Positions 7,973-16,961 are shown, counted from the first letter of the stretch. The stretch: 64,000 bases of DNA from Paenibacillus sp. FSL K6-0276 (GCF_037977235.1 NZ_CP150276.1:3844001-3908000); one strand, 5' to 3'. A program made the numbers and translations. The notes: generated from the sequence alone by a model not told the origin.

Positions 7973-8647
7973 ATGTGTCAACGTTTTTCCCTGGCGGCCG
8001 AACTGCAGGATATTAGGGAGCATTTTGAAATTAACCGGGTGATGTACTACTTTAAAGACCGCTATAATATTAGCCCCACGCAAGATATGCCGGTCGTTTT
8101 GCAACAGGATGGTGAGCGAATTCTAGATGAGTTCCGCTGGGGATTCGTTCCTTATTGGGGAAAAGATGCGATCAATGCGGATCTCCGAAATGTGCATCAG
8201 AATCCAACCTACCGCAAGATGGTGGACAAGCATCGCTGTGTTATCCCGTGCAATGGATTTTACTATTGGAAAAAAGAAGGCAAGAAGACTTATCCAGTTC
8301 GGGTAGTCATGAATAATCGCAGTATGTTCGGAGTGGCTGGTCTATACGAAATTTGGCGTGATACGCGCGGGGAACCTCTTCGCACCTGCACTCTGGTCAT
8401 GACAGAAGCTAACCCACTAATTGGTGAATTTGAGAGCCGGATGCCAGCGATTTTGTCCCCACAGGATATCACTCGATGGCTTGATGAGGAGACGAATGAT
8501 CTGGAAGCACTGAATCCGATTCTGCGGCCTTATTCAGCAGATGAAATGCAGGTGTACCCGGTCACACCAATGATTAACAACAACAGGCACGACTCGGCTG
8601 AGTGTATTCGGGAAATGGATCTGAACGAGTCCTGGGTAAAGCCCTGA
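7973..8647 (+). CDS. SRAP (HMCES/YedK-like) family protein with altered active site
   Basis: 224-residue SOS-response-associated protein family member. SRAP proteins form a thiazolidine crosslink between Cys2 and abasic sites in single-stranded DNA. Seen: MCQRF with Cys2 right after the start, INA with Asn68, HRCVIPCNGFYYWK, GVAGLYEIW, and FESRMPAILSP. Cys2 and the Asn are kept, but the usual catalytic Glu of GFYEW is Tyr98 and the usual His of HDRMP is Glu154. A divergent sub-family or a protein that binds abasic DNA without the normal chemistry is possible. The start follows GGAGG by ten bases. It is read alone, with a strong terminator after it. Confidence 0.85.
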   Translation: MCQRFSLAAELQDIREHFEINRVMYYFKDRYNISPTQDMPVVLQQDGERILDEFRWGFVPYWGKDAINADLRNVHQNPTYRKMVDKHRCVIPCNGFYYWKKEGKKTYPVRVVMNNRSMFGVAGLYEIWRDTRGEPLRTCTLVMTEANPLIGEFESRMPAILSPQDITRWLDEETNDLEALNPILRPYSADEMQVYPVTPMINNNRHDSAECIREMDLNESWVKP

Positions 8648-8684
8648 AATAATAGCAGCTTTGGATTAGAATACTCTAAAAATG

Positions 8685-8740
8685 AAGCAGCGATATGCTA
8701 AGGCTGGAACTAAAGCCTTAGTATATCGCTGCTTTTATTG
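8685..8740. terminator. Bidirectional terminator between SRAP gene and aroC
   Basis: A long stem of about 20 bp, AAGCAGCGATATGCTAAGGCT (8685-8705) with AGCCTTAG and ATATCGCTGCTT (8714-8734), then a T-run. It closes the SRAP gene on the plus strand and the aroA-aroC unit on the minus strand. Confidence 0.88.
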
Positions 8741-8757
8741 TTAATGCCGCTCTTGAA

Positions 8758-9813
8758 TTATCCAAGCATTGCGGCTTGTCGTTTGTACTGATCCTCCAGC
8801 ACTAAACAAGCCATAGCCTCTACGACAGGTACAATTCTCGGGCAAATACATGGATCATGTCTGCCTTCGGTGCGTATCTCTCGCTCTTCCCCTTTGATGT
8901 TAGTCGTTTTCTGTGGCACAGAGATGGAAGAAGTAGGCTTTACACTGATCCGAAATACGATTTCTTGTCCTGTGCTAATCCCCCCGATGATTCCTCCGGA
9001 ATGATTAGTAAGAAAACCTTCGCTATTCCTCGCGTCATTATGCTCACTCCCCAGCATCGTTGCCGCTTCGAAGCCAGCTCCAAATTCTATCCCTTTAACA
9101 GCGCCAATGGACAGCATAGCTTTCGCCAGTTCCGCATCCAATTTATCAAAGACCGGCTCTCCAAGTCCCGGAATCACGCCACGAATACGGCATTCCACAA
9201 TGCCACCACAGCTATCTCCAACCTCAGCTAACCCCTCAATTTTTTTAATCATTTTGTCAGCTGCAATCGGATCACAGGCGCGGACAGCATTTTGTTCAAT
9301 CACACCCTCATCGAAGGATTCACACTTTATACCTCCGATTTCTTGCGTGTATGCTACTACCTGTACACCTCTTCTCTCTAACAACTTACGGGCTATCGCA
9401 CCTCCAGCCACTCTTGCCGCAGTTTCTCTACCTGAAGCACGTCCGCTACCGCGATGATCCCGAATACCGTATTTCTCTAAATAAGTAAAATCGGCATGAC
9501 CCGGCCGAAAAGCGTCCTGGATCTCACTATACGCTTCTGGTCTCATATCGTGATTTTGAAGAACTACAAAGAGCGGCGTACCTGTTGTTTTCCCCTCGAA
9601 TACTCCTGATTGTATGTGGACAACATCATATTCCTTACGAGGGGTAGTCACCGAAGATTGGCCCGGCTTTCTCCGATCCATCTGTTTCTGTATATACGCT
9701 TCGTTAATCTCTACGCCAGGTGTTACCCCATCCACTATGACCCCTACCGACACACCATGTGACTCACCGAAGGTTGTAATTTTGAACACTTCACCGAATG
9801 TATTTCCTGCCAT
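8758..9813 (-). CDS. aroC: Chorismate synthase
   Basis: 351-residue enzyme that converts 5-enolpyruvylshikimate 3-phosphate to chorismate with reduced FMN. Seen: the N-terminal GEVFKITTFGESHG signature, DRRKPGQSSVTTPRKE, DFTYLEKYGIRDHRGSGRASGRETA with the conserved His/Arg flavin and phosphate ligands, GDSCGGIVEC, and RHDPCICPRIVPVVEAM near the end. Length and sequence are closer to the compact E. coli-type enzyme than to the about 390-residue Bacillus AroF. It follows the aroA gene by 18 bases on the same strand, so the last two shikimate steps form one transcript here. The host probably has another copy with the other aro genes, but that cannot be seen. Confidence 0.95.
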   Translation of the reverse strand: MAGNTFGEVFKITTFGESHGVSVGVIVDGVTPGVEINEAYIQKQMDRRKPGQSSVTTPRKEYDVVHIQSGVFEGKTTGTPLFVVLQNHDMRPEAYSEIQDAFRPGHADFTYLEKYGIRDHRGSGRASGRETAARVAGGAIARKLLERRGVQVVAYTQEIGGIKCESFDEGVIEQNAVRACDPIAADKMIKKIEGLAEVGDSCGGIVECRIRGVIPGLGEPVFDKLDAELAKAMLSIGAVKGIEFGAGFEAATMLGSEHNDARNSEGFLTNHSGGIIGGISTGQEIVFRISVKPTSSISVPQKTTNIKGEEREIRTEGRHDPCICPRIVPVVEAMACLVLEDQYKRQAAMLG

Positions 9814-9831
9814 TATATATGCACTCCTTAT

Positions 9832-11178
9832 TTAGTATTGGACCTGTACGCCTAACGCTGACAAACGGTCAAAATAATCTGGACAGGTCTTTGAGACACA
9901 ACCAGGGTCGATAATCTGAATATTCTCAATCTTCAAGCCGATTAAAGAAAGCGCCATAGCCATCCGATGATCGTCATGAGAATTTAGTAAAGCTGGGATT
10001 GGCTGACCCGGATATACCGTTAGACCATCCTCAAACTCTTCTACACGTATTCCGAGCTTACTTATTTCTTCACATATCGCGGCTATCCGATCACATTCAT
10101 GATGTCTGATATGTGCGGCATCCTTTAGAGTGATTGGACCATCTGCAAAAATAGCCATAGCAGCCATTGTTAGTGTTTGATCCGACCACTTCTTCATACT
10201 CACTGTGAATCCACCCTTCATCCGTGGGACACCTTGCACTTCAACAAAGTTCTCCCCACGAAGAACGGTACAGCCCATTAACTCCAAAACGTCTAAGAAC
10301 TCGATATCAGGTTGACTTGTAATGCTAGCATTAATCCCTTCAATTCGTACACGGCCTGCCGTAAGCGCAGCTACCGCCCAAAAGTAACAGCATGTGGATA
10401 CATCAGGCTCTAAAGTGATCATGTGACCTTGATACTTTCTTGTAGGAACCGTTATCGATTGACCGTCCTGAGACGCTTCTGGTGTTACACCAAAGGAAGC
10501 CATCATGGCAAGAGTCATTTCAACATAGTCTCTTTGCACAACTTCTCCATCAATATACACGGTTACCGGTTCTTTGGCATACGGTGCAGCTAGCAGTAAC
10601 CCACTAATAAATTGACTTGAAGTGGAGCCGGGCAGCGTCGCCTTTCCTCCTTGCAGACCTTTTGCCTCTATTGTAAAAGGTAAACAACGCTCGGCTTGTT
10701 TATACTCAAATTGTGCACCAAGGGTCGTTAATGCGTCGAGTAATGGCGCGAGTGGTCGCTCACAGAGTCGTTTACTTCCATTCATCGTCCAAGTGCCCGT
10801 CCCTGCCGAGAGTGCAGCGGGTAAGAATCTCGCAACCGTACCTACCGCTCCTACATATAGCTCACCAGTCGGATTCGGCCAGTTGCCGCCACATCCCTCC
10901 ACAACAGCTGTCTCTTCTTCTATCACAACGGGAATCCCCAGTTTCTTTAATGATTCAATACACCAGTAAGAGTCATCACTTCTTAATATTCCCTTTATTT
11001 CTGAACGTCCATCAGCTAAAGCAGCGATTACCAAAGCCCGATTCGTCAGACTTTTGCTTCCTGATATGGTTATCGTCCCATTGATTACCGCTTTCGCTGG
11101 GCTAATCTTCACTATGTGTTTATCGCTATTCGTTGACCATGGAGAACGTGCTTCTAAGTCCGGTTGATTGGATTCCAT
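9832..11178 (-). CDS. aroA: 3-phosphoshikimate 1-carboxyvinyltransferase (EPSP synthase), divergent
   Basis: EPSP synthase of 448 residues, joining shikimate 3-phosphate and PEP. Seen: SGSKSLTNRA near the N-terminus, STSSQFISGLLLAAP, KWSDQTLTMAAMA with the catalytic Asp, HHECDR with the catalytic Glu, DHRMAMAL, and SKTCPDYF with the conserved Lys. Two motifs differ from the common form. The PEP/glyphosate loop reads GAVGTVARFLP where NAGTAMRPL is usual, and the K-E-x-D-R segment has His in place of Lys. I use the ATG at 11178 (MESNQ), eight bases after AGGGG; a GTG three codons earlier overlaps the ribosome site. It is divergent from a LysR gene that probably controls it. Confidence 0.93.
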   Translation of the reverse strand: MESNQPDLEARSPWSTNSDKHIVKISPAKAVINGTITISGSKSLTNRALVIAALADGRSEIKGILRSDDSYWCIESLKKLGIPVVIEEETAVVEGCGGNWPNPTGELYVGAVGTVARFLPAALSAGTGTWTMNGSKRLCERPLAPLLDALTTLGAQFEYKQAERCLPFTIEAKGLQGGKATLPGSTSSQFISGLLLAAPYAKEPVTVYIDGEVVQRDYVEMTLAMMASFGVTPEASQDGQSITVPTRKYQGHMITLEPDVSTCCYFWAVAALTAGRVRIEGINASITSQPDIEFLDVLELMGCTVLRGENFVEVQGVPRMKGGFTVSMKKWSDQTLTMAAMAIFADGPITLKDAAHIRHHECDRIAAICEEISKLGIRVEEFEDGLTVYPGQPIPALLNSHDDHRMAMALSLIGLKIENIQIIDPGCVSKTCPDYFDRLSALGVQVQY

Positions 11179-11187
11179 TTCATCCAC

Positions 11188-11283
11188 CCCTTTGAATTAT
11201 TCCTCTAGCCTGATTATAATGAATGAAATGAAATAAATGAAATTGGATTTTTACCATAATGATATAGAGGTGATCTATACCAC
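11188..11283. promoter_or_regulatory. Divergent promoter region of aroA and lysR-type gene
   Basis: About 100 AT-rich bases between the two divergent starts, containing repeated GAAATGAAATAAATGAAAT-like sequence. LysR regulators usually bind such shared regions. No unambiguous -35/-10 pair or T-N11-A site can be fixed by eye. Confidence 0.4.
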
Positions 11284-12168
11284 ATGTTCAACTTGGAATG
11301 GTATCGTATTTTTTGGCAGACGGCACGTCATCGAAACTTAACAAAAGCTGCAGGGGAACTACATATTACACAGCCTTCTGTGAGTTATGCCATTAAGCAA
11401 ATGGAAGAAGCCTTGGGACTGAAGCTGTTTCACAGGCTGTCCAAAGGTGTAGAGCTTACAGAAGAAGGGCGAGCGCTGTTCGAATATGTAGAACAATCCT
11501 TTTCCATGCTGGATTATGCACAGAAGCATCTTGAGAACTTGAAGCAACTAAATGAGGGAGAAATACGAATCGGGGCCAGCGATTATCTGATCAAGCATCT
11601 TTTATTACCGCAATTGAACACCTTTCATAGCGCATACCCAGGGATACGAATTCGTCTTTCACATGGAAAAACGCCAGAGATCACTGAGCGTTTAAAAAAT
11701 GGTGAGATCGACTGTGCCTTTGTACATATGCCCCTCCACGACCCGCTGCTAAATATTCAAACGTTGGCTATGTTGGAGGATTGTTTTGTAGTAGGAGAAG
11801 CCTATCAAGAAATAGCGAGTCGTTCGCTAGCTATGAAAGAAGTGTCGCAGTTACCTTTAATCCTATTTTCTCAAGGGAGCAGCACAAGAGTATTTGTCGA
11901 GCAATGGTTTGCGGCTAAGGGCTTATCGGTGATACCAGATATCGAATTGGGGAGCATAGAACTGCTGGCAGAATTCGCTAGGTTAGGGTATGGGGCAGCT
12001 TTTATTAGCCGTTCTTTCGTGCAAGAGGATCTTCACAGTGGAAAACTTTATGAACTGCGCTTGGACGATCCACTTCTACCTCGCAGTATAGGCTTTGCAG
12101 TACGACGAGACAGAAAGCTGTCCGTTGCCGCTGAGCAATTCGTTCAGATGATTGATGCCCAGCTATAG
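11284..12168 (+). CDS. LysR-family transcriptional regulator
   Basis: 294 residues. The N-terminal helix-turn-helix (about 1-65) has the classic FWQTARHRNLTKAAGELHITQPSVSYAIKQMEE arrangement. The effector domain follows with GEIRIGASDYLIKHLLLPQL and PGIRIRLSHGKT opening sub-domain 1 and LAEFARLGYGAAFISRSFV in sub-domain 2. It is transcribed away from aroA-aroC with a shared upstream region, the normal layout for a LysR protein and its target. The co-inducer may be an aromatic-pathway metabolite, which is inference from position. Its 3' end is only 17 bases from the IS30 element. Confidence 0.92.
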   Translation: MFNLEWYRIFWQTARHRNLTKAAGELHITQPSVSYAIKQMEEALGLKLFHRLSKGVELTEEGRALFEYVEQSFSMLDYAQKHLENLKQLNEGEIRIGASDYLIKHLLLPQLNTFHSAYPGIRIRLSHGKTPEITERLKNGEIDCAFVHMPLHDPLLNIQTLAMLEDCFVVGEAYQEIASRSLAMKEVSQLPLILFSQGSSTRVFVEQWFAAKGLSVIPDIELGSIELLAEFARLGYGAAFISRSFVQEDLHSGKLYELRLDDPLLPRSIGFAVRRDRKLSVAAEQFVQMIDAQL

Positions 12169-12185
12169 GAGGGATTTTAGTTTTT

Positions 12186-13253
12186 GACGGATTGTAATAT
12201 GAAGTGCGACAGCTAAACAGAGAAAGCCCATGGGGATTCGTGTAGAATGAAGTTACCACACACCATTCACACAAGGAGAATCACACCATGGGTTACACTC
12301 ATCTTAGCATAACGGAGCGAAGCAAACTAGAAGTACTATACGGATTGGGATGGTCTAGTCGAGCGATTGGGGCAGAACTTGGACGTCATCACTCCGTCAT
12401 TGCCAGAGAACGGAAGCGAGGAGGCAAGGGAAATACCTATCTTGCTGAGACCGCTCAGATCGCGTATAGCGAACGTCGACAAGGGAGTAAGTCGACAGGT
12501 CGTTTCACCGCGGAACTGGCCGGAGAGATCAATGAGAAACTCCGACTTACCTGGTCGCCCGAGCAGATTGCTGAACAGCGTAGAGCCAGTGGTCAACCCT
12601 TCGTATGCTTCAAGACGATCTACCGTTGGCTATATGCAGGTCGTCTGGTTGCAGGCGAAGTAAAGGTGCTACGGCATAAGGGTAAACGACGTAAACCACT
12701 GGAGACACGTGGTCGATTCCTCGTGGGGAAAACCATTAGTCAACGGCCAAAGGGAGTACGAAAGAGAGATTCCTTCGGGCACTGGGAACTAGATACGGTG
12801 GTTTCCAGCCGAGGAAAAAGCCGTGCTTGTGCCGCGACCTTTATCGAGCGCAAGACACGGATGTATCTGGCCGTAAAGATGCCCGACCGTACCGCTCATT
12901 CGATGGAGATCGCCTTTGGTGTTGTGGCTAGCCAGTATCCGCAAGAAACTTTCCGAACGGCTACTGCGGATCGAGGAAAGGAATTCGCCTGCTATAGCGC
13001 TCTGGAAGCCTTTCATGGACTGGATGTCTACTTTGCTGATCCCTACTCGTCCTGGCAACGAGGGTCTAACGAGAATGGCAACGGACTCCTTCGAGAGTTC
13101 TTTCCCAAAGGCCATGATTTTGCACAAGTTTCAGATGAGGAGCTTGCCCACGCCCTAGATCTCATCAACCACCGCCCCCGGAAATGTCTGGGGTGGAAGT
13201 CTGCTCACGAATCTTTCATGTCCGAAGTGTCGCACTTAGCTTGACAATCCGTC
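12186..13253. mobile_element. IS30-family insertion sequence, apparently intact
   Basis: A 1068-bp element. The left end at 12186 reads GACGGATTGTAATATGAAGTGCGACA; read on the other strand, the right end at 13253 begins GACGGATTGTCAAGCTAAGTGCGACA, so the terminal inverted repeats match over most of 26 positions. Both outside flanks are T-rich (TTTT on each side), so a target duplication of 2-4 bases cannot be distinguished from chance. It encodes one full-length transposase. It sits directly behind the LysR gene and may have separated that gene from its terminator. Confidence 0.88.
12288..13244 (+). CDS. IS30-family transposase
   Basis: 318 residues with the IS30 plan. The N-terminal helix-turn-helix is GYTHLSITERSKLEVLYGLG, then GWSSRAIGAELGRHHSVIARE. 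A second HTH-like segment is SPEQIAEQ..., and the DDE catalytic core follows with FGHWELDTVVSS (first Asp), TATADRGKEFACY (second Asp), and SNENGNGLLREFFPKG (Glu). All three acidic residues are present, so it may be active. The start follows AAGGAG by nine bases. A second, broken copy of a related element is at 42880-43573, with clearly different sequence. Confidence 0.93.
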   Translation: MGYTHLSITERSKLEVLYGLGWSSRAIGAELGRHHSVIARERKRGGKGNTYLAETAQIAYSERRQGSKSTGRFTAELAGEINEKLRLTWSPEQIAEQRRASGQPFVCFKTIYRWLYAGRLVAGEVKVLRHKGKRRKPLETRGRFLVGKTISQRPKGVRKRDSFGHWELDTVVSSRGKSRACAATFIERKTRMYLAVKMPDRTAHSMEIAFGVVASQYPQETFRTATADRGKEFACYSALEAFHGLDVYFADPYSSWQRGSNENGNGLLREFFPKGHDFAQVSDEELAHALDLINHRPRKCLGWKSAHESFMSEVSHLA

Positions 13254-13417
13254 TTTTAAAAAAAGCTACCACTTGGTAGCCTAGCCTCAGAGTGTCAAAT
13301 CCAAAAAAATCCTTTTTTTATGTATGTCCTTAAGTCAGTAATATTTCTTCTGAGGTACAAAGTTAGTTTTCTTTCATATTATAAAAATAAAACCCACAGT
13401 GAAAGGAATCTAAACTC

Positions 13418-14137
13418 ATGAAATATTTGGATATACTAGCTAAATTAGGTATTGGGAATGCTCATCCTGGAGGGTTTACTGCAACTTTAAAGCAATTCGA
13501 ACAATATCCTCTACCAATTGCCTCCCGAATACTTGAAGTTGGTTGTGGCACAGGCAGGACATCTTGTTATTTAGCTGCGCAGGGTCATGATGTAATAGGT
13601 ATAGATATTCACCCAGATATGATCTCAAAAGCAAAAATGCGGGCTGAAAAAGAGAATGCTTCAATTCAATTCTTAGTAGGAGACGCAAGTTCGCTTCCTT
13701 TTCCTAACGAATCATTTGATGTGATTCTTGTTGAGTCTGTATCCATATTCACTGATACAGATAAGGCATTTTCGGAATATTATAGGGTTTTGCGGACTGG
13801 AGGCAAACTTTTTGACAGAGAAATGATCCAATATAAACCAATGTCTACAGAAATCATTCAAGAGATTACTACATTTTATCATGTTGAAAAGTTATGGGAC
13901 CTTAGTGATTGGTCAGCATTAGTAAATACAATAGGATTCTATCATTCACAGATAGATGGTCCCTTCTTGTTTCCTAAGTCAAATGAGGATCTTATAGAGC
14001 ATCCAGACCATTATCAACAAATGGATGTTGATTCCTTTCTTGACCACACCATCTGGGAAGTAATAGGTAAGTACAACAGAATAATGGACAGTTATCATCA
14101 ATACATCGGATTTATTCTATTTATTGGAACTAAATAA
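13418..14137 (+). CDS. Class I SAM-dependent methyltransferase
   Basis: 239-residue methyltransferase of the UbiE/Methyltransf_11 type. Seen: motif I ILEVGCGTGRTS (SAM binding), the acidic end of strand 2 IGIDIHPDM, motif II-like FLVGDASSLPFPNESFDVIL, and the post-core YRVLRTGGKL. The target is not recognisable; the C-terminal 90 residues (SHQIDGPF..., several Tyr/His/Asp) are specific to this protein. The ATG is ten bases after AAAGGA. It stands alone between the IS30 element and a terminator. AT content is higher than in the aro region, so it may have a separate history. Confidence 0.85.
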   Translation: MKYLDILAKLGIGNAHPGGFTATLKQFEQYPLPIASRILEVGCGTGRTSCYLAAQGHDVIGIDIHPDMISKAKMRAEKENASIQFLVGDASSLPFPNESFDVILVESVSIFTDTDKAFSEYYRVLRTGGKLFDREMIQYKPMSTEIIQEITTFYHVEKLWDLSDWSALVNTIGFYHSQIDGPFLFPKSNEDLIEHPDHYQQMDVDSFLDHTIWEVIGKYNRIMDSYHQYIGFILFIGTK

Positions 14138-14164
14138 AGTGTTGACTTGCCCATCAACATTTGC

Positions 14165-14212
14165 GAAGAAAGAACAATAGTCTTGGAACAATGACTATTG
14201 TTCTTTCTAATT
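14165..14212 (+). terminator. Terminator of the methyltransferase gene
   Basis: A perfect 16-bp stem, AGAAAGAACAATAGTC (14167-14182) with GACTATTGTTCTTTCT (14193-14208), 30 bases after the stop codon. Confidence 0.85.
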
Positions 14213-14448
14213 AGCCTTGCTATTATACAAAGAAACAAGCAGATAATACAATTACCAATAAAATATAAAGAACCAATATTTCTCCAGTAGAAGTGAATCT
14301 TCCTCCAACTCCACAACTCATTGATTATCCCCCCCTTTTTGCTTCCTATGACATAATATGCGCCGCCATTCAGAAAGTATGGACTATAACCCAATTGATT
14401 CCAACCCCCTCTTTATTACAGCCCCTTGAAAGAAATATACGCTCACCC
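14213..14448. other. Stretch without a firm gene
   Basis: An open frame on the minus strand (14098-14394) could start at a TTG about nine bases after AGGGGG and would code a small protein with one membrane helix (LYFIGNCIICLFLCIIARL). However, its 3' third runs through the methyltransferase terminator and into that gene. It may be a remnant of a membrane protein. I see nothing else here. Confidence 0.25.
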
Positions 14449-14449
14449 A

Positions 14450-14505
14450 TATAACCAAAAAAACTCACAACCACAAGGGGTTGTAAGTTTTTTTGGTTAT
14501 TTGTT
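14450..14505 (-). terminator. Terminator of the Na+-dependent transporter gene
   Basis: A 20-bp imperfect stem, AACCAAAAAAACTCACAACC (14453-14472) with GGTTGTAAGTTTTTTTGGTT (14479-14498), just beyond the transporter stop. Confidence 0.8.
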
Positions 14506-14520
14506 AGACTTTTTTTAGAA

Positions 14521-15873
14521 TTAAAAGGAAAGAATTCCCGAGGTATGGAGCAACACCAGGAACACCAGAATCGGCGCAACATACCGGAGCATAAACAACC
14601 AAACGCGGAACCATCGTGCCGAAAGTCCAGCCGCTTCCGCTGCACCTTTCCAGAAATAACCGGCAAAGATAGTAACCAGCAGACCGCCAAGCGGTAACAT
14701 AATGTTAGAGGTAATAAAGTCCATCCAATCGAATAGCGCTTTGCCGCCAAATGCTAGCTCAGGGAACATTCCCAGTGACATCGCCGAAGGAATACTGAGT
14801 AGGAAACATACTAGAGACAAAATCCAAACTGAACGTTTCCGGCTCCAATTAAAGCGCTCCATCGCGAAGGATACAGGCACTTCAAGAAGGGATACGGCAG
14901 AGGTTAAAGCGGCGATTGCCAGCAAGATAAAGAACAGACCACCGAAGAACGCACCGAAAGGCATAGCCGAGAAAGCCGCAGGCAAAGCGATAAAAATCAG
15001 AGAAGGACCTTGGTCGGGAGCAATGCCAAATGAGAATGTCGTCGGAAAAATAATCAGCCCTGCGATAAAAGCATATAACAAATCTCCTGCACCGATTGCA
15101 AATGCAGCGGTACCCAGTGATTGTTTTTTATCAACATATGATCCGTAAGTCAGGAGAATCCCCATTCCGAGCGACAATGAAAAGAAGGCATGTCCCAATG
15201 CGACTAGCGCAGATTCAGCCGTCAGCACTGAAAAGTCCGGTTTGAGGAAAAAGGCTACTCCTTCGTTTGCACCCGGTAAGGTTACAGCGCGAATCATTAA
15301 CACAATAAGAAGGACGACGAGGCCAGGAATTAATACTTTATTAAATTTCTCAATTCCGCCCGATACTCCAAGGATGACTATACCCGCCGTAATAAGGATG
15401 GCTATCCCCTGCCAAACAATCGGCATATATCCTGAGATAAAGGTGTTGAATTCACCTGCATAATTACTAGAACTGAACAGTTGTCCATTGAATGCAATCA
15501 TCGCGTAGTTCAGTGTCCACCCTGCAACAATAATATAAAAGGAAAGAATTAGAAACGGTGCAAGGACTTGCAGAAATCCAACTGCCAACCAGCCCTTCCC
15601 GCCTCCGGATCGTATAAACGCGGTGGCCGCGCTTCCACGTCCGCTCCGGCCAATAGCCAGCTCTGCCAACAGAACGGGTAAACCAATCAACAACAAACAT
15701 ACAATGAAGAGAAGGAAGAACGCCGCTCCTCCATTTTCTCCTGTAATATAAGGAAATTTCCACATATTACCTAAACCTACTGAGCTACCGATGGCTGCGA
15801 AAATAAAGCCGGCGGAAGAGAAACGCTCGTTCTTCTCCGAGATAAGATTTTTCCCACCTTTAAATTGATTCAT
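14521..15873 (-). CDS. Sodium:neurotransmitter symporter (SNF) family transporter
   Basis: 450-residue inner-membrane transporter of the NSS/SNF family, moving an amino acid or related solute with Na+. Seen: the helix-1 signature GFIFAAIGSSVGLGNMWKFPYITGENGGAAF, which carries the unwound Na+/substrate site, the LPVLLAELAIGRSGR stretch, and LSLGMGILLTYGSYV in helix 6, the second part of the substrate site. Eleven or twelve hydrophobic segments are present; bacterial members often have eleven. It is read alone with its own terminator. The substrate (YocR/YhdH-like) cannot be deduced. Confidence 0.9.
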   Translation of the reverse strand: MNQFKGGKNLISEKNERFSSAGFIFAAIGSSVGLGNMWKFPYITGENGGAAFFLLFIVCLLLIGLPVLLAELAIGRSGRGSAATAFIRSGGGKGWLAVGFLQVLAPFLILSFYIIVAGWTLNYAMIAFNGQLFSSSNYAGEFNTFISGYMPIVWQGIAILITAGIVILGVSGGIEKFNKVLIPGLVVLLIVLMIRAVTLPGANEGVAFFLKPDFSVLTAESALVALGHAFFSLSLGMGILLTYGSYVDKKQSLGTAAFAIGAGDLLYAFIAGLIIFPTTFSFGIAPDQGPSLIFIALPAAFSAMPFGAFFGGLFFILLAIAALTSAVSLLEVPVSFAMERFNWSRKRSVWILSLVCFLLSIPSAMSLGMFPELAFGGKALFDWMDFITSNIMLPLGGLLVTIFAGYFWKGAAEAAGLSARWFRVWLFMLRYVAPILVFLVLLHTSGILSF

Positions 15874-16000
15874 TCTTATGCCCCGTTTTCTTTTTTAGAC
15901 CTCATTATAGCCTATGTTAGCATGTTCGTCACATGAAAATTTTCTGAATCATTTTAATATTTTCAATAAATATCCAATTAGTCATGCAATTCATTGCAAC

Positions 16001-16056
16001 GAAAAAGGAGCCACATAGCCTAGTCATGGACTAGAACCGTAGCTCCTTTTTCAAAC
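16001..16056 (-). terminator. Terminator of the permease genes
   Basis: AAAAAGGAGC (16002-16011) pairs with GCTCCTTTTT (16042-16051), with a second inner hairpin CTAGTC/GACTAG. It is placed 20 bases after the stop of the second permease gene. Confidence 0.8.
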
Positions 16057-16073
16057 TCTTTTACTAAAAGAGA

Positions 16074-16946
16074 TTATTCTTTTACAGCGCCAACCACAAT
16101 CCCAGTTACAAAGTAACGTTGCAAGAAAGGATAAACCAATAGAATTGGCAATGCGCTTATGAAAATCTGCGAGGCCCGAATGGTTCGTTGAGACAAATTA
16201 GCAACAGCTGTCGGATCAAGCTTAGACATATCTGCCTGAACGATAATTGTCTGCATAAACGTCGCTAGCGGAAGCTTGTCTGCATCTCTAATATAGATGA
16301 TACCGTCAAAGTAAGCGTTCCAGTGTCCTACCATAAGGAATAGAGAAATTGTCGCGATAACAGGTACGGAGACCGGTAAATATATTTTTATAAAGGTCTG
16401 AAAGTGCCCTGCTCCATCAATAAAAGCTGCTTCCTCAAGATCCTTAGGTACGGAACGGAAGAAATTCAGAAGCAAAATGATGTTAAATACAGCAACTAAT
16501 CCAGGAAGAATAAGCGCCATCAATGAATTCATTAGTCCAAGCTTCAGAACTAGGATATAACTCGGAATCAAACCACCGCTGAACAGCATGGTAACGACAA
16601 AATACCAAAGATAGACGTTGCGTGCACGAAAGACTCGTGTTTCCTTAGACAGCGCATAAGCTGCAACCGTATTTACTACTAGTGCAAGTGCAGTTCCGAG
16701 TACTGTCCGCTGTACAGACACCCACAAAGAGGTAAGGAAATTGACATTATTAAACGTCTTTGCATAGGCTTCAAGAGTAAAGTCAATCGGCCAGAATGTG
16801 ACTAATCCAGCATTAGCAGGTGCGGAAGAGCTTAGAGATACCATGAGTAAGTGATACAAAGGTAGCAAGCAGAGCACCGAAAGGATAGTCAGGCACACAT
16901 TATTGATTATACTGAATATTCGATATGGAATTGTTTTATGGTACAT
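16074..16946 (-). CDS. ABC sugar permease, LplC/MalG type
   Basis: 290-residue inner-membrane subunit of a carbohydrate ABC importer (CUT1, LplC-like). Seen: six hydrophobic segments and the EAA loop EEAAFIDGAGHFQTFIKIYLP, where the ATPase docks. The MFxGGLIPSYILVLKLGLMNS segment (here MLFSGGLIPSYILVLKLGLM) is typical of LplC relatives in Paenibacillus. It follows the LplB-type permease by 15 bases, so the two form an operon. No ATP-binding gene is in the window; such systems commonly share a general MsmX-type ATPase. Confidence 0.92.
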   Translation of the reverse strand: MYHKTIPYRIFSIINNVCLTILSVLCLLPLYHLLMVSLSSSAPANAGLVTFWPIDFTLEAYAKTFNNVNFLTSLWVSVQRTVLGTALALVVNTVAAYALSKETRVFRARNVYLWYFVVTMLFSGGLIPSYILVLKLGLMNSLMALILPGLVAVFNIILLLNFFRSVPKDLEEAAFIDGAGHFQTFIKIYLPVSVPVIATISLFLMVGHWNAYFDGIIYIRDADKLPLATFMQTIIVQADMSKLDPTAVANLSQRTIRASQIFISALPILLVYPFLQRYFVTGIVVGAVKE

Positions 16947-16961
16947 CAGTTGTCATCCTTT

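Noticed and set aside
14098..14394. Possible small membrane protein on the minus strand
   Set aside because: Its end lies in the methyltransferase terminator and gene; the TTG start is weak. Kept only as a note in the gene-free stretch.
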